Below, piece after piece: positions 1 through 6,189 of a DNA stretch of 6,971 bases. The notes beneath the pieces are model-generated. The model did no database searches. It was not told the origin of the DNA and saw only the letters and a list, made by a program, of their open reading frames with translations. The position numbers and the translations under genes were made by a program. The first letter of the stretch is position 1, and each line of letters begins with the position of its first letter. This DNA comes from Alistipes sp. (GTDB lineage Bacteria; Bacteroidota; Bacteroidia; Bacteroidales; Rikenellaceae): assembly GCA_017561105.1 (NCBI GenBank), contig JAFZDR010000037.1:1-6971 (forward strand), given 5' to 3'.

Positions 1-170
1 AAAGAGTGGCGGATAACGAATACCACCTTACCAAATCCTGCGCGGATTGCGTCGTAAATAGAGTAGTCAATAATAGCCTCTCCGTTAGGACCAACTCCGT
101 CCATCTGCTTCAACGATCCGTAGCGCGAGCCCATACCTGCGGCAAGCACCAAAAGTGTAGGTTTTACCAT
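1..170 (-). CDS. Sugar-nucleotidyltransferase-like protein, N-terminal part (runs off window)
   Basis: Translation from the ATG at 170-168 on the minus strand gives 56 codons, open to the window edge. The protein begins MVKPTLLVLAAGMGSRYGS and continues with LKQMDGVGPNGE. The LAAGMGSRYG...K segment (residues 9-21) is the nucleotide-binding signature (GxGxR with a following lysine) of the GT-A fold nucleotidyltransferases that join an NTP to a sugar 1-phosphate. Residues 35-55 (DYSIYDAIRAGF, then KVVFVIRH) continue the Rossmann-like fold as in a Bacteroidetes family of roughly 300 residues usually annotated only as nucleotidyltransferase. No signal peptide is seen, so it is expected to be cytosolic. 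The sugar and nucleotide used cannot be read from this fragment. It has its own promoter at 233-263 and lies behind the terminator of the glycoside hydrolase gene, so it is probably a separate transcription unit. The start is supported by the family's N-terminal pattern beginning directly at this methionine. Confidence 0.85.
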   Translation of the reverse strand, partial: MVKPTLLVLAAGMGSRYGSLKQMDGVGPNGEAIIDYSIYDAIRAGFGKVVFVIRHS

Positions 171-232
171 AATTGTTTTGATTTTATTTTGTTAAGTTGT
201 GAATTTTTTGACTGTTGAGTATAAAATACTCA

Positions 233-263
233 CAAAAATAGATATTTTTTACCATTTTGCAAA
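233..263 (-). promoter_or_regulatory. Bacteroidetes-type promoter for the nucleotidyltransferase gene
   Basis: Read on the minus strand, TTTG (263-260) is followed by 19 bases and then TATTTTTG (240-233). This matches the Bacteroidetes primary sigma consensus of TTTG at -33 and TAnnTTTG at -7. The expected start of transcription lies a few bases beyond 233, leaving an A-rich leader of about 55 bases before the ATG at 170. The leader has no Shine-Dalgarno run. The -33 box sits inside the U-tract of the upstream terminator. Confidence 0.7.
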
Positions 264-292
264 ATAAAAGAGAGGAAACCTTAAGTTTCCTC
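261..292 (-). terminator. Intrinsic terminator after the GH127-type gene
   Basis: The minus-strand RNA would form an 8-base-pair perfect stem, GAGGAAAC with GTTTCCTC (plus-strand arms 272-279 and 285-292), with a 5-base loop. A U-rich run (TCTTTTATTTT) follows. The hairpin lies about 33 bases past the TAG stop of the glycoside hydrolase gene. In the plus direction the stem is followed by a C-rich tract and would terminate poorly. Confidence 0.8.
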
Positions 293-324
293 CCCCTATT
301 TTGTCTATTTGAAGACTCTTTTTT

Positions 325-2805
325 CTATTCGACGATAACCTCAAGGATTCCGACAGCATAACCCTTTTGCGGAACAACCTTCAAACGAATTTCTTCTGCC
401 TCGATAGGCTCCGACGGATGAACCATATTGAACTGATTGAGAGCAATGCCGAAGTGATCGGTGATGTAAGGTTGGTACTCGTGCCATTTGCCGTCGAGAA
501 GGTACTCTGCACTCCAACTCTCAGGTCGTTTTACCTTGCCGCGATCCTCATACCAATATACCGACATGCTCTCGATAGGCTGTCGCTTTTTCAGTTTAAT
601 TTCAATGGTTTGAGTCGTATCCTGCTGGCGATACGATGTCCAGCGCAGAATAGATGTGTCGTGCGACGATTTAGGATTAACACCGTCGATTATGGCGTAG
701 GCATCATCGCGATTATAGGTGTACGATGCCTTTACCGAGGCGATATGCGGTGCAACCTTCTCCATACCTTCACGGGCACTCTTTGCATCCTCCGCAAACC
801 ACACATTCATGGATTTTAAATCTCCGCGATTGTTCCATGCGTAGTAGGGGAGAAGAGTCAGAGTTGCGTCCACTACCTTTTCCTCCTTATCGAGGGCCGA
901 TGCGGCTACAGAGAAGTGTGGAATACCCTTCAACTCGCCGGAGTCGTATCGAGCTACGCTGTTTGCTGCAGTGTAGCCCTTTGAGAGAATGTAGCCTATA
1001 ACATCGTGCTCGTTATCCATCTCCTCTGCGCACAAAACCAGCGGACCTCGTGTGATGCAAAGACGGTTGCGGTCAGCCTCGACCTTCTCTATCGCCTTTG
1101 TGTAACGGAGATCCATAGGTAAGTCGAGCTCAACCTTGTCGCCCTTGCACCATTTGCGCTCGATAGGTATAAAACCATTAACCGCTTGTGCGGTAATAGC
1201 TTTACCGTTTACGGTGAGGGTGTATTTCGGCTCTTTACCGTCAGCATAGTAGTACAATTCGCCAGGCACAAACTTTTGGTTTAGCCACGACGGAATACGC
1301 ACCCAAAGTGTGAATTTTTCGCTCTTATCAGCCGGTTCAACACCAATAGCCACCTTTCCGTCGAATGGATATTCTGTACTTTGATGCAACTTAACTTTTC
1401 CACCTTTTAATGCAATTTCGGTCGAAGAGCCGATATAGAACGAGCAGTAGATATCTTTGTCGGTATGCGAATAGATCATGCCCGATAATTGCGGAATAAG
1501 ACGAGCCAAATTCGATGGACAGCAGGCTGTTGCAAACCAATGCGAACGACCTGCATAACCGTGGTTGAAAATCTTGTGATTATTTGCCTGTAACGGATTA
1601 ACATAGAAGAATTTATCGCCCTTGAGATTTACTCCCGCAAGGATGTTGTTGAAGAGTGCAACCTCTGCTACATCCACATATTTCGAATCGCGCGACATCA
1701 GGAACATTCGATAGTTGAACAACAGATTTCCGATTGCCGAGCAGGTCTCGTTGTATGTATCGCGATTAGGCAACATATAGGCTGGGCCAAAGCCCTCAAT
1801 ACCGGGCACAGCACCCAAACCACCTGTGATATGCATCTTGCGATCCACAATATCGTGCCATATGGCATCGAGCGCAGGAAGAAGTGTCTTATCTCCCGTC
1901 ACCGCCACGATATCTGCCATAGCAGAGTAGAGGTAGGTTGCTCGAACTGCGTGACCTACAGCCTCGCGCTGCTCACGAACGGGCAGATGCGACTGATGGT
2001 AAGAGTCTTTAGCTCGTCTTTTCTCTCCTCGGATATTCACAAATCGCTCTGCCATATCGAGATAGAGTTTGTTACCTGTAGCTTGATACATCTTCACCAA
2101 TGCCAACTCTATCTCCTGATGGCCCGGAGCCTCCATAACGGGCTTTCCGCCATTGTAAGCGGCATCGCCCTCGAAGAATACCTTGTTGATATGGCGGGCG
2201 CTCTTCTCGGCTATATCGAGGAACTTGCGCTTGCCGGTTGCCTGGTAGTAGGCAATCGCAGCCTCGTACATGTGTCCCATATTGTACAACTCGTGCGAGG
2301 CGCTCACCTTCGAGTATGGTTTATCTCCCGTGCTTCGGTTGTTGTATGGGTCGCGCAGATGCACAGGGAGTATATGGTGCTCATATAGGTAGCCATCAGG
2401 AGCTTGAGCCTGCGATATAACATCTATTATCTCGTCCATTTTGCGCTCCAGCTCTGCATCCTTCTCCAGCATAAGCAGATATGCTACGCCCTCCATCACC
2501 TTGAAGAGGTCAGACGAGGAGTAGTAGCGACCCTCGAATCGCTTGGTAACGGTTTCGCCACGCAAATATGCGCCTACACGACGAAGATTCTCGACCGAAT
2601 ACTCGCTCTTCTTCAGGGCAAACGGCACAAGTACCTGCTTCTGAATCTTGAGGCGAGGAAGCCAAAAGTTGTCGTTTAGTTCAACTTCGTTGAATTGAAC
2701 TTGCTGCAATGACTTCGCCCCCTTCTCTTTTGCCGAGATTTCGTTGGCGGAACCAAGTAGGAGAGCAAATATGGCAGTTCCAAATAAGAAATGTCTACAC
2801 TTCAT
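325..2805 (-). CDS. Secreted GH127-type (DUF1680) beta-L-arabinofuranosidase-like hydrolase
   Basis: This 826-residue exported protein likely removes terminal beta-L-arabinofuranosyl or related sugars from glycans in the periplasm. Residues 1-25 look like a type I signal peptide (hydrophobic 6-20, cleavage near ISA-KE), with no lipobox. The (alpha/alpha) toroid catalytic domain spans about 38-450 and is followed by beta-sandwich domains to about 685. Residues about 690-826 resemble a discoidin/F5-8C fold (IDGVNP, then W, VYWYED, PESW, GILEVIV), possibly a carbohydrate-binding module. The GH127 zinc-thiolate site is visible: E353 and C355 in YNETC, and C428-C429 in ATACCPSN. These correspond to Glu338, Cys340, Cys417 and Cys418 of B. 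longum HypBA1, with C428 as the expected nucleophile. E337 lies 16 residues before E353, the same distance as the HypBA1 acid/base Glu322. The related family GH146 is an alternative, and the exact substrate is unknown. It is longer than HypBA1 (about 658 residues) because of the C-terminal module. No SusC/SusD genes are nearby. It has its own promoter and terminator. Confidence 0.9.
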   Translation of the reverse strand: MKCRHFLFGTAIFALLLGSANEISAKEKGAKSLQQVQFNEVELNDNFWLPRLKIQKQVLVPFALKKSEYSVENLRRVGAYLRGETVTKRFEGRYYSSSDLFKVMEGVAYLLMLEKDAELERKMDEIIDVISQAQAPDGYLYEHHILPVHLRDPYNNRSTGDKPYSKVSASHELYNMGHMYEAAIAYYQATGKRKFLDIAEKSARHINKVFFEGDAAYNGGKPVMEAPGHQEIELALVKMYQATGNKLYLDMAERFVNIRGEKRRAKDSYHQSHLPVREQREAVGHAVRATYLYSAMADIVAVTGDKTLLPALDAIWHDIVDRKMHITGGLGAVPGIEGFGPAYMLPNRDTYNETCSAIGNLLFNYRMFLMSRDSKYVDVAEVALFNNILAGVNLKGDKFFYVNPLQANNHKIFNHGYAGRSHWFATACCPSNLARLIPQLSGMIYSHTDKDIYCSFYIGSSTEIALKGGKVKLHQSTEYPFDGKVAIGVEPADKSEKFTLWVRIPSWLNQKFVPGELYYYADGKEPKYTLTVNGKAITAQAVNGFIPIERKWCKGDKVELDLPMDLRYTKAIEKVEADRNRLCITRGPLVLCAEEMDNEHDVIGYILSKGYTAANSVARYDSGELKGIPHFSVAASALDKEEKVVDATLTLLPYYAWNNRGDLKSMNVWFAEDAKSAREGMEKVAPHIASVKASYTYNRDDAYAIIDGVNPKSSHDTSILRWTSYRQQDTTQTIEIKLKKRQPIESMSVYWYEDRGKVKRPESWSAEYLLDGKWHEYQPYITDHFGIALNQFNMVHPSEPIEAEEIRLKVVPQKGYAVGILEVIVE

Positions 2806-2829
2806 AGAGTCGTATATTTATATTGATTA

Positions 2830-2860
2830 CAAATATACTTCTTTTTATCTGTTCACCAAA
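2830..2860 (-). promoter_or_regulatory. Bacteroidetes-type promoter for the GH127-type gene
   Basis: Read on the minus strand, TTTG (2860-2857), a 19-base spacer and TATATTTG (2837-2830) match the TTTG-N19-TAnnTTTG consensus exactly. The -7 box ends 24 bases before the ATG at 2805, so the leader would be short (under 20 bases) and leaves little room for a riboswitch. The -33 box adjoins the U-tract of the phosphoesterase terminator. Confidence 0.75.
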
Positions 2861-2898
2861 ACAAAAAAAGGAGAAGAAACCGAAATTTCCTCTCCTTT
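2858..2898 (-). terminator. Intrinsic terminator after the phosphoesterase gene
   Basis: The plus-strand arms 2867-2879 and 2886-2898 form a 13-pair stem in the minus-strand RNA with a single G-U wobble and a 6-base loop. The right arm runs directly into seven U residues, one G, then four U residues. The hairpin begins 21 bases past the phosphoesterase stop at 2919. On the plus strand the wobble becomes an A-C mismatch and no T-run follows, so it works in the minus direction only. Confidence 0.88.
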
Positions 2899-2918
2899 GT
2901 CGAAATATGTATTAGATT

Positions 2919-4553
2919 TTATTTTGCGTGAAGTTCCACCTCGGCTACAACATTGCCCATAGCGTCCTTTGCAACAGCCTTGATTGTTGCATCAGGATCT
3001 GCCGGAACATAACGCCAAATATGGTAGCTACGCTTTGGACTCTGCCAGCCCGCCTTGTAGAGACGACGCCCCTCAGGAATCTCGCCGGCCTCGCTCTTTG
3101 CGTATGCATCCCAATACCAGTCGCGGTAGTTCAAATCGAAGCATCGCTTTGTGGCTTTACCCTTACCGCCTGTGCTCTCGGTGAAATTGCAAGTATATGC
3201 TCCCCAGAAGTTTACGAGAACGGCAGGCTTATCCTCAGGAGTGATTGTCTTCTGCTCGTCAACAAGCTTAGACTTTGTGCCTGTACGCTCTGTGATAGGG
3301 TAGCTCCACTTGTGGTTGCGGTTGTCATAAACGCGATATTTCAAGCCCTTATTATCGCCGTAAGGAATGGTTGTACGAGTGAACTTGCCATTCTGGAATT
3401 TGTAATCCACAATCGATGCAGGGGAACCCTCACAATTGTCGTAGGTGTACCACGCTGTGCCGGCACCCGAAGTGTGATAGAACTGATAGAGAGGCTTGTC
3501 GTTCCACTTCTTCTTGATGGTGTGGTCAGAGTGGTGGTGGCCGATAAGAGCCACAACCTCGTAACCTTTGAAGTAGTCGAGGACCTTCTCCAAATCCATC
3601 TGCTGCTTCTTGCCCGCATAGCCGAAGAGTCCGCAGTGTGCAAGAACAACAATGCGGTCAATCTTGCTCTTGTCGAGTGCTGCGATATCCTGCGCGAGCC
3701 AATTATGCTGATAAGTATCAAGACGATACCAATAGCCCTTGGTTGCGTTAGGATCGTTGGTCGGGCCCGAATCCTTGGTGATAACGAAGGTGTTGTCAAT
3801 TACGACATAGTGCTCGCGACCGAGAGTGAACGAGTAGTATTCAGGACCGAGCTCTCGGTTGAAGTCTGCACGCGAAAGATATACGGTTTCGTCGTTGAAA
3901 ACCTCGCCCTTTGGTGCGTGGTTGTGGTCGTGGTTGCCGATAGCGTTGAAGATAGGGAAATCTACCTTGGTATCAGCCATATAGTCGCTGAACGAGTAGC
4001 CCTTCTCGCGGCCCTTCCAACCAGGACGGGTCGAGGTCTGAGTCATATCGCCCAAAGCTACCATATATACAGGGTGTCCGCACTGTGCTGCGTACTCGCG
4101 CATAAATGGAACAACCTCCTCCTTATACTTCTTTACGCCGGTGTGGTCTGCACGCTTTGCGTAGACATCGGTCAAATGGTGATCGGCTACAGCCAATACC
4201 GAATATACGCTCTGATCTACCTTTGTGAGTTTGAAGTTGAAAGATTGCTTTTTAGCCTTAGGATCTACTCGCTTGTAGAACTGCGGCGTATTGCCTACGC
4301 GCTCAACCTCGTAGCCCGAAGGGATCGAGATGTGTACAAATTGACAGTGCGGATCCTTGACCTTTGTCGGTAAGGCATAAACTCCCTTCTCGTCGGTTTT
4401 TGTCATGTTGATACCATCGGTAACTACCACACCTGCAACGCCTTTGCCGTCGCAAGTTACAGTTCCGGTGATGCTCTTTTTTGCTGCAAAAGCAGGCGTT
4501 GTGCTCATAAATAAAAGGGCAACAATCGCAAAGAAAATGTTTCTTGTTTTCAT
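2919..4553 (-). CDS. Secreted calcineurin-like metallophosphoesterase (three-domain MetallophosN/C type)
   Basis: This 544-residue exported phosphoesterase has a type I signal peptide (residues 1-24, cleavage near AFA-AKK). Residues about 27-110 form a transthyretin/carboxypeptidase-regulatory-like beta domain (ITGTVTCDGKGVAGVVVTDG, then TDEKGVYALP), matching MetallophosN. Residues about 115-345 are the calcineurin-like core with every metal-binding block present: D124-x-H126 (VADHH), GD at 168-169 (ALGDM), GNHD at 206-209, H306 (VLAHC), and GHHH at 338-341, giving H339 and H341. A dinuclear metal centre is therefore expected to be intact. Residues about 375-540 match the MetallophosC region. 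The natural substrate is unknown; such proteins hydrolyse phosphomonoesters or diesters, and a periplasmic role in phosphate or headgroup scavenging is only a guess. The gene starts 11 bases after the lipoprotein stop, which suggests co-transcription, although a -7-like box at 4579-4586 may give it its own start. A strong terminator follows. Confidence 0.92.
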   Translation of the reverse strand: MKTRNIFFAIVALLFMSTTPAFAAKKSITGTVTCDGKGVAGVVVTDGINMTKTDEKGVYALPTKVKDPHCQFVHISIPSGYEVERVGNTPQFYKRVDPKAKKQSFNFKLTKVDQSVYSVLAVADHHLTDVYAKRADHTGVKKYKEEVVPFMREYAAQCGHPVYMVALGDMTQTSTRPGWKGREKGYSFSDYMADTKVDFPIFNAIGNHDHNHAPKGEVFNDETVYLSRADFNRELGPEYYSFTLGREHYVVIDNTFVITKDSGPTNDPNATKGYWYRLDTYQHNWLAQDIAALDKSKIDRIVVLAHCGLFGYAGKKQQMDLEKVLDYFKGYEVVALIGHHHSDHTIKKKWNDKPLYQFYHTSGAGTAWYTYDNCEGSPASIVDYKFQNGKFTRTTIPYGDNKGLKYRVYDNRNHKWSYPITERTGTKSKLVDEQKTITPEDKPAVLVNFWGAYTCNFTESTGGKGKATKRCFDLNYRDWYWDAYAKSEAGEIPEGRRLYKAGWQSPKRSYHIWRYVPADPDATIKAVAKDAMGNVVAEVELHAK

Positions 4554-4564
4554 TTTATATGTGA

Positions 4565-5191
4565 TTAGTTATTAAATGCAAAGATAGCACGCACACAAAG
4601 ATTCTCTTTTAACTCTTTGAAACCGCTGTAATCTCTTCCGTTACCAATAAAAGAGTAGTAGTAGGCGAATTTCTTGTCCATCTCCGTAGAAGACCAATAG
4701 TAGCGTATTGAGTCGTAGTCGTTGGCGATGGGGGTGTGGCCACTGGCTAATAATGATGCGTTTACGACATCTATTTGTTTGTGAATTTCGTGCAACTCAT
4801 TTAGTGCAGGTAGATACCAATCTTCTCCGTATTCGGCACACCAAATAAAGGCTGGGTACCTTCCTTGATCCCAGTACAATATGCTCTTTATCTTAATCAT
4901 ATTGTTAAGTCCGTTGGTGCGATTGTCAGCTAATGTTGCTACACTTTCGCGACTCCAATATAGATTTGCACCTTCATTAACCGAAACTATCTTTGTGACC
5001 TTTTCATCGGAGTAGAATACGACGCCTTTTGCTCCATTCTTGGTGATGATGGTGCCTATTGCCGGACCCGATATTATTGCTCCGTTGTTTCCGTTGTCAG
5101 AACCTACACCGGAAGATTCGTCTCCTATACCTTTATTGCAGGCGGTCAGAGAAGCAGCTATGATTATTGATAGAAGAAATAATCGTCTCAT
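4565..5191 (-). CDS. Lipoprotein with DUF1566-like C-terminal domain
   Basis: This 208-residue protein has a lipoprotein signal peptide: a basic start (MRR), a hydrophobic stretch at 4-14, and the lipobox LTAC with the acylated cysteine at C18. A flexible Gly/Asn/Ser-rich linker (about 19-38) follows. The rest resembles the DUF1566 / Fibrobacter-paralogous type of domain, recognisable by WYLPALNELHEI (125-136), YYWSSTE (164-170) and the final CVRAIFAF (199-206). The function of this fold in Bacteroidetes lipoproteins is not known; surface binding has been suggested for related proteins, and no catalytic residues can be named. Acidic residues D24 and E25 follow the cysteine but are too distant to call a clear surface-export signal. 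The gene is first in a likely two-gene unit with the phosphoesterase. It appears more AT-rich than its neighbours, which could reflect faster evolution or transfer. The start is fixed by the signal peptide. Confidence 0.85.
   Translation of the reverse strand: MRRLFLLSIIIAASLTACNKGIGDESSGVGSDNGNNGAIISGPAIGTIITKNGAKGVVFYSDEKVTKIVSVNEGANLYWSRESVATLADNRTNGLNNMIKIKSILYWDQGRYPAFIWCAEYGEDWYLPALNELHEIHKQIDVVNASLLASGHTPIANDYDSIRYYWSSTEMDKKFAYYYSFIGNGRDYSGFKELKENLCVRAIFAFNN
4579..4586 (-). promoter_or_regulatory. Possible internal -7 box for the phosphoesterase gene
   Basis: Read on the minus strand, TATCTTTG fits TAnnTTTG exactly and ends 25 bases before the phosphoesterase ATG, the same distance as for the GH127-type gene. 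No TTTG is found 19 bases upstream (AAAG is there instead). The box also falls in the codons for the conserved C-terminal AIFA of the lipoprotein, so it may be coincidental. Confidence 0.3.
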
Positions 5192-5213
5192 TTAACTACG
5201 AATTTTTGTAACG

Positions 5214-5221
5214 CAAATATA
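5214..5221 (-). promoter_or_regulatory. Probable -7 box for the lipoprotein-phosphoesterase unit
   Basis: Read on the minus strand, TATATTTG matches the TAnnTTTG consensus and lies 22 bases before the ATG at 5191. The nearest upstream TTTG (5249-5246) is 24 bases away instead of 19, so the -33 element is weak or shifted. This may mean a weaker promoter or one needing an activator. Confidence 0.5.
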
Positions 5222-5262
5222 GCAACTAATTTCCAATAAATGCTACAAAGTGTGATAAATCC

Positions 5263-5304
5263 TAACTTTTAACTCTTAATTTTTAATTTTTAACTTTTAA
5301 TTCG
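5263..5304. repeat. Heptanucleotide tandem repeat, six degenerate units (TAAYTYT)
   Basis: Six uninterrupted 7-base units lie in the divergent intergenic region: TAACTTT, TAACTCT, TAATTTT, TAATTTT, TAACTTT and TAATTCG. The phase is kept throughout, and changes are confined to C/T positions apart from the last base of the final unit. The array ends exactly where the TATCTTTA promoter-like box of the plus-strand operon begins, so it covers the region where the -33 contact would fall. Confidence 0.75.
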
Positions 5305-5312
5305 TATCTTTA
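5282..5312 (+). promoter_or_regulatory. Promoter candidate for the M23-fold gene and dxr
   Basis: TATCTTTA (5305-5312) differs from TAnnTTTG only in its last base and ends 25 bases before the ATG at 5338, like the other promoters here. At the 19-base spacing the -33 position reads TTTA (5282-5285), inside the heptad repeat. Both boxes are one base off consensus, so this is a moderate call. Confidence 0.45.
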
Positions 5313-5337
5313 CCGAGTTATTTGTATTTTACGCAAA

Positions 5338-6189
5338 ATGGGACTGTTTCAAAAGGTGAATTTGTGGTTTAGCGGAGTGTTCCGCAAACGCAGAATATCG
5401 GTATTGGATAATAACGAGGAGAGCTGGCGTGCAGAACTCTCGCCGGCTATGCTCACAACTATAGGTGTTGCGTTGGTAACGCTTGTTTTTGGTGTGTTGT
5501 TGCTGCTTGTGGCATATACACCGCTGCTCGATTTGATGCCGGGCTATCGTACAAATGCAGGTCGTTCGCGCGAGATGCTTATCCGCAGCATTGTTCGCAT
5601 CGATTCGTTGGAGCGTAAGATGAATGATATGCTCACATACAACGAAAACCGCATCCTTGTTGTGAGTGGAAAAACTCCTGCCATGCAGTCGGTTAAGAAT
5701 GATTCTATTTCGCGCAGCAAGGCATTTGTTGCTCCGTCAAAAGCCGATTCGTTATTGCGTAGGAAGATTGAGAACGACGAACGCTACCGCTTAAATACGG
5801 TAAAGCCGAGTGCAGCTGCACAGAGCGAATTGAATGCTGTAGCTCCGATGTACGGTCTTATCTCCGAGCGATTTAACTCGAAGGGTCTGCTCGGTGTTCG
5901 CATCAACGGAACAAAGGATGCTCAGGTTTGCGCTATTGCCGACGGAGTGGTGGTGTTGAGCGAGTGGTCGCCCGAAACTGGATATAGTGTAATAATTCAG
6001 CATAAGAATAACTTCGTGTCGGTATATCACCACCTCGCAGGGTCGCTCCTCGCGAAGGGCGAGCAGGTGCAGGGTGCGCAGGTTATCGGCTATGCCGGCA
6101 ACGGCGACGATGCCGAACTTTCGATGCTTGAGTTCGAGCTCTGGCGCGAAGGCAAGGCTGTAAATCCCGAACTTTATATTATCTTCTAA
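5338..6189 (+). CDS. Membrane-anchored LytM/M23-fold protein with degenerate zinc site
   Basis: This 283-residue inner-membrane protein has a short cytoplasmic N-terminus (1-37, basic KRRI), one transmembrane segment (about 38-60), a periplasmic linker with a probable short helical or coiled-coil stretch (about 76-100), and a LytM/M23 beta-fold domain (about 168-283). The fold is recognisable from AIADGVVVLSEW (199-210), GYSVIIQHKNNFVSVYHHL (215-233), GAQVIGYAGN (246-255) and FELWREGKAVNPE (266-278). The N-terminus, with AYTPLLDLMPGY (59-70), matches a Bacteroidetes M23 family. The metal ligands are gone: HxGxD reads LLGVR (184-188) and HLHFE reads MLEFE (263-267). Only the YxHL histidine (H232) remains. 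It is therefore probably not a peptidase and may act like catalytically dead LytM factors (EnvC, NlpD) that regulate amidases; that role is an inference. No Shine-Dalgarno run is seen. The stop codon abuts the dxr start. Confidence 0.88.
   Translation: MGLFQKVNLWFSGVFRKRRISVLDNNEESWRAELSPAMLTTIGVALVTLVFGVLLLLVAYTPLLDLMPGYRTNAGRSREMLIRSIVRIDSLERKMNDMLTYNENRILVVSGKTPAMQSVKNDSISRSKAFVAPSKADSLLRRKIENDERYRLNTVKPSAAAQSELNAVAPMYGLISERFNSKGLLGVRINGTKDAQVCAIADGVVVLSEWSPETGYSVIIQHKNNFVSVYHHLAGSLLAKGEQVQGAQVIGYAGNGDDAELSMLEFELWREGKAVNPELYIIF

Noticed and set aside
6..218. A 70-codon plus-strand frame at the window start
   Set aside because: It is antisense to the nucleotidyltransferase start, whose LAAGMGSRYG signature is clear. 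The frame also crosses that gene's promoter leader.
1831..2388. Several 60-185 codon plus-strand frames inside the GH127-type gene
   Set aside because: They lie opposite the conserved catalytic domain, have cysteine- and histidine-rich translations typical of antisense frames, and show no promoter of their own.
3341..3799. A 152-codon minus-strand frame within the phosphoesterase gene in a shifted frame
   Set aside because: It overlaps the metal-binding core in another frame and translates to low-complexity Ser/Arg/Thr-rich sequence, a typical frame-shift shadow. The main frame is unbroken.
2928..4373. A 481-codon open frame on the plus strand, antisense to the phosphoesterase gene
   Set aside because: Its codons are in exact register with the sense codons, so it stays open simply because the sense gene avoids TTA, CTA and TCA codons. 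Its translation has no recognisable domain, while the sense frame has all the phosphoesterase motifs.
5192..5337. Possible riboswitch or small RNA in the divergent junction
   Set aside because: The interval is explained by promoter boxes and the heptad repeat. No stable hairpin or known aptamer pattern was seen, and the predicted leaders are short.
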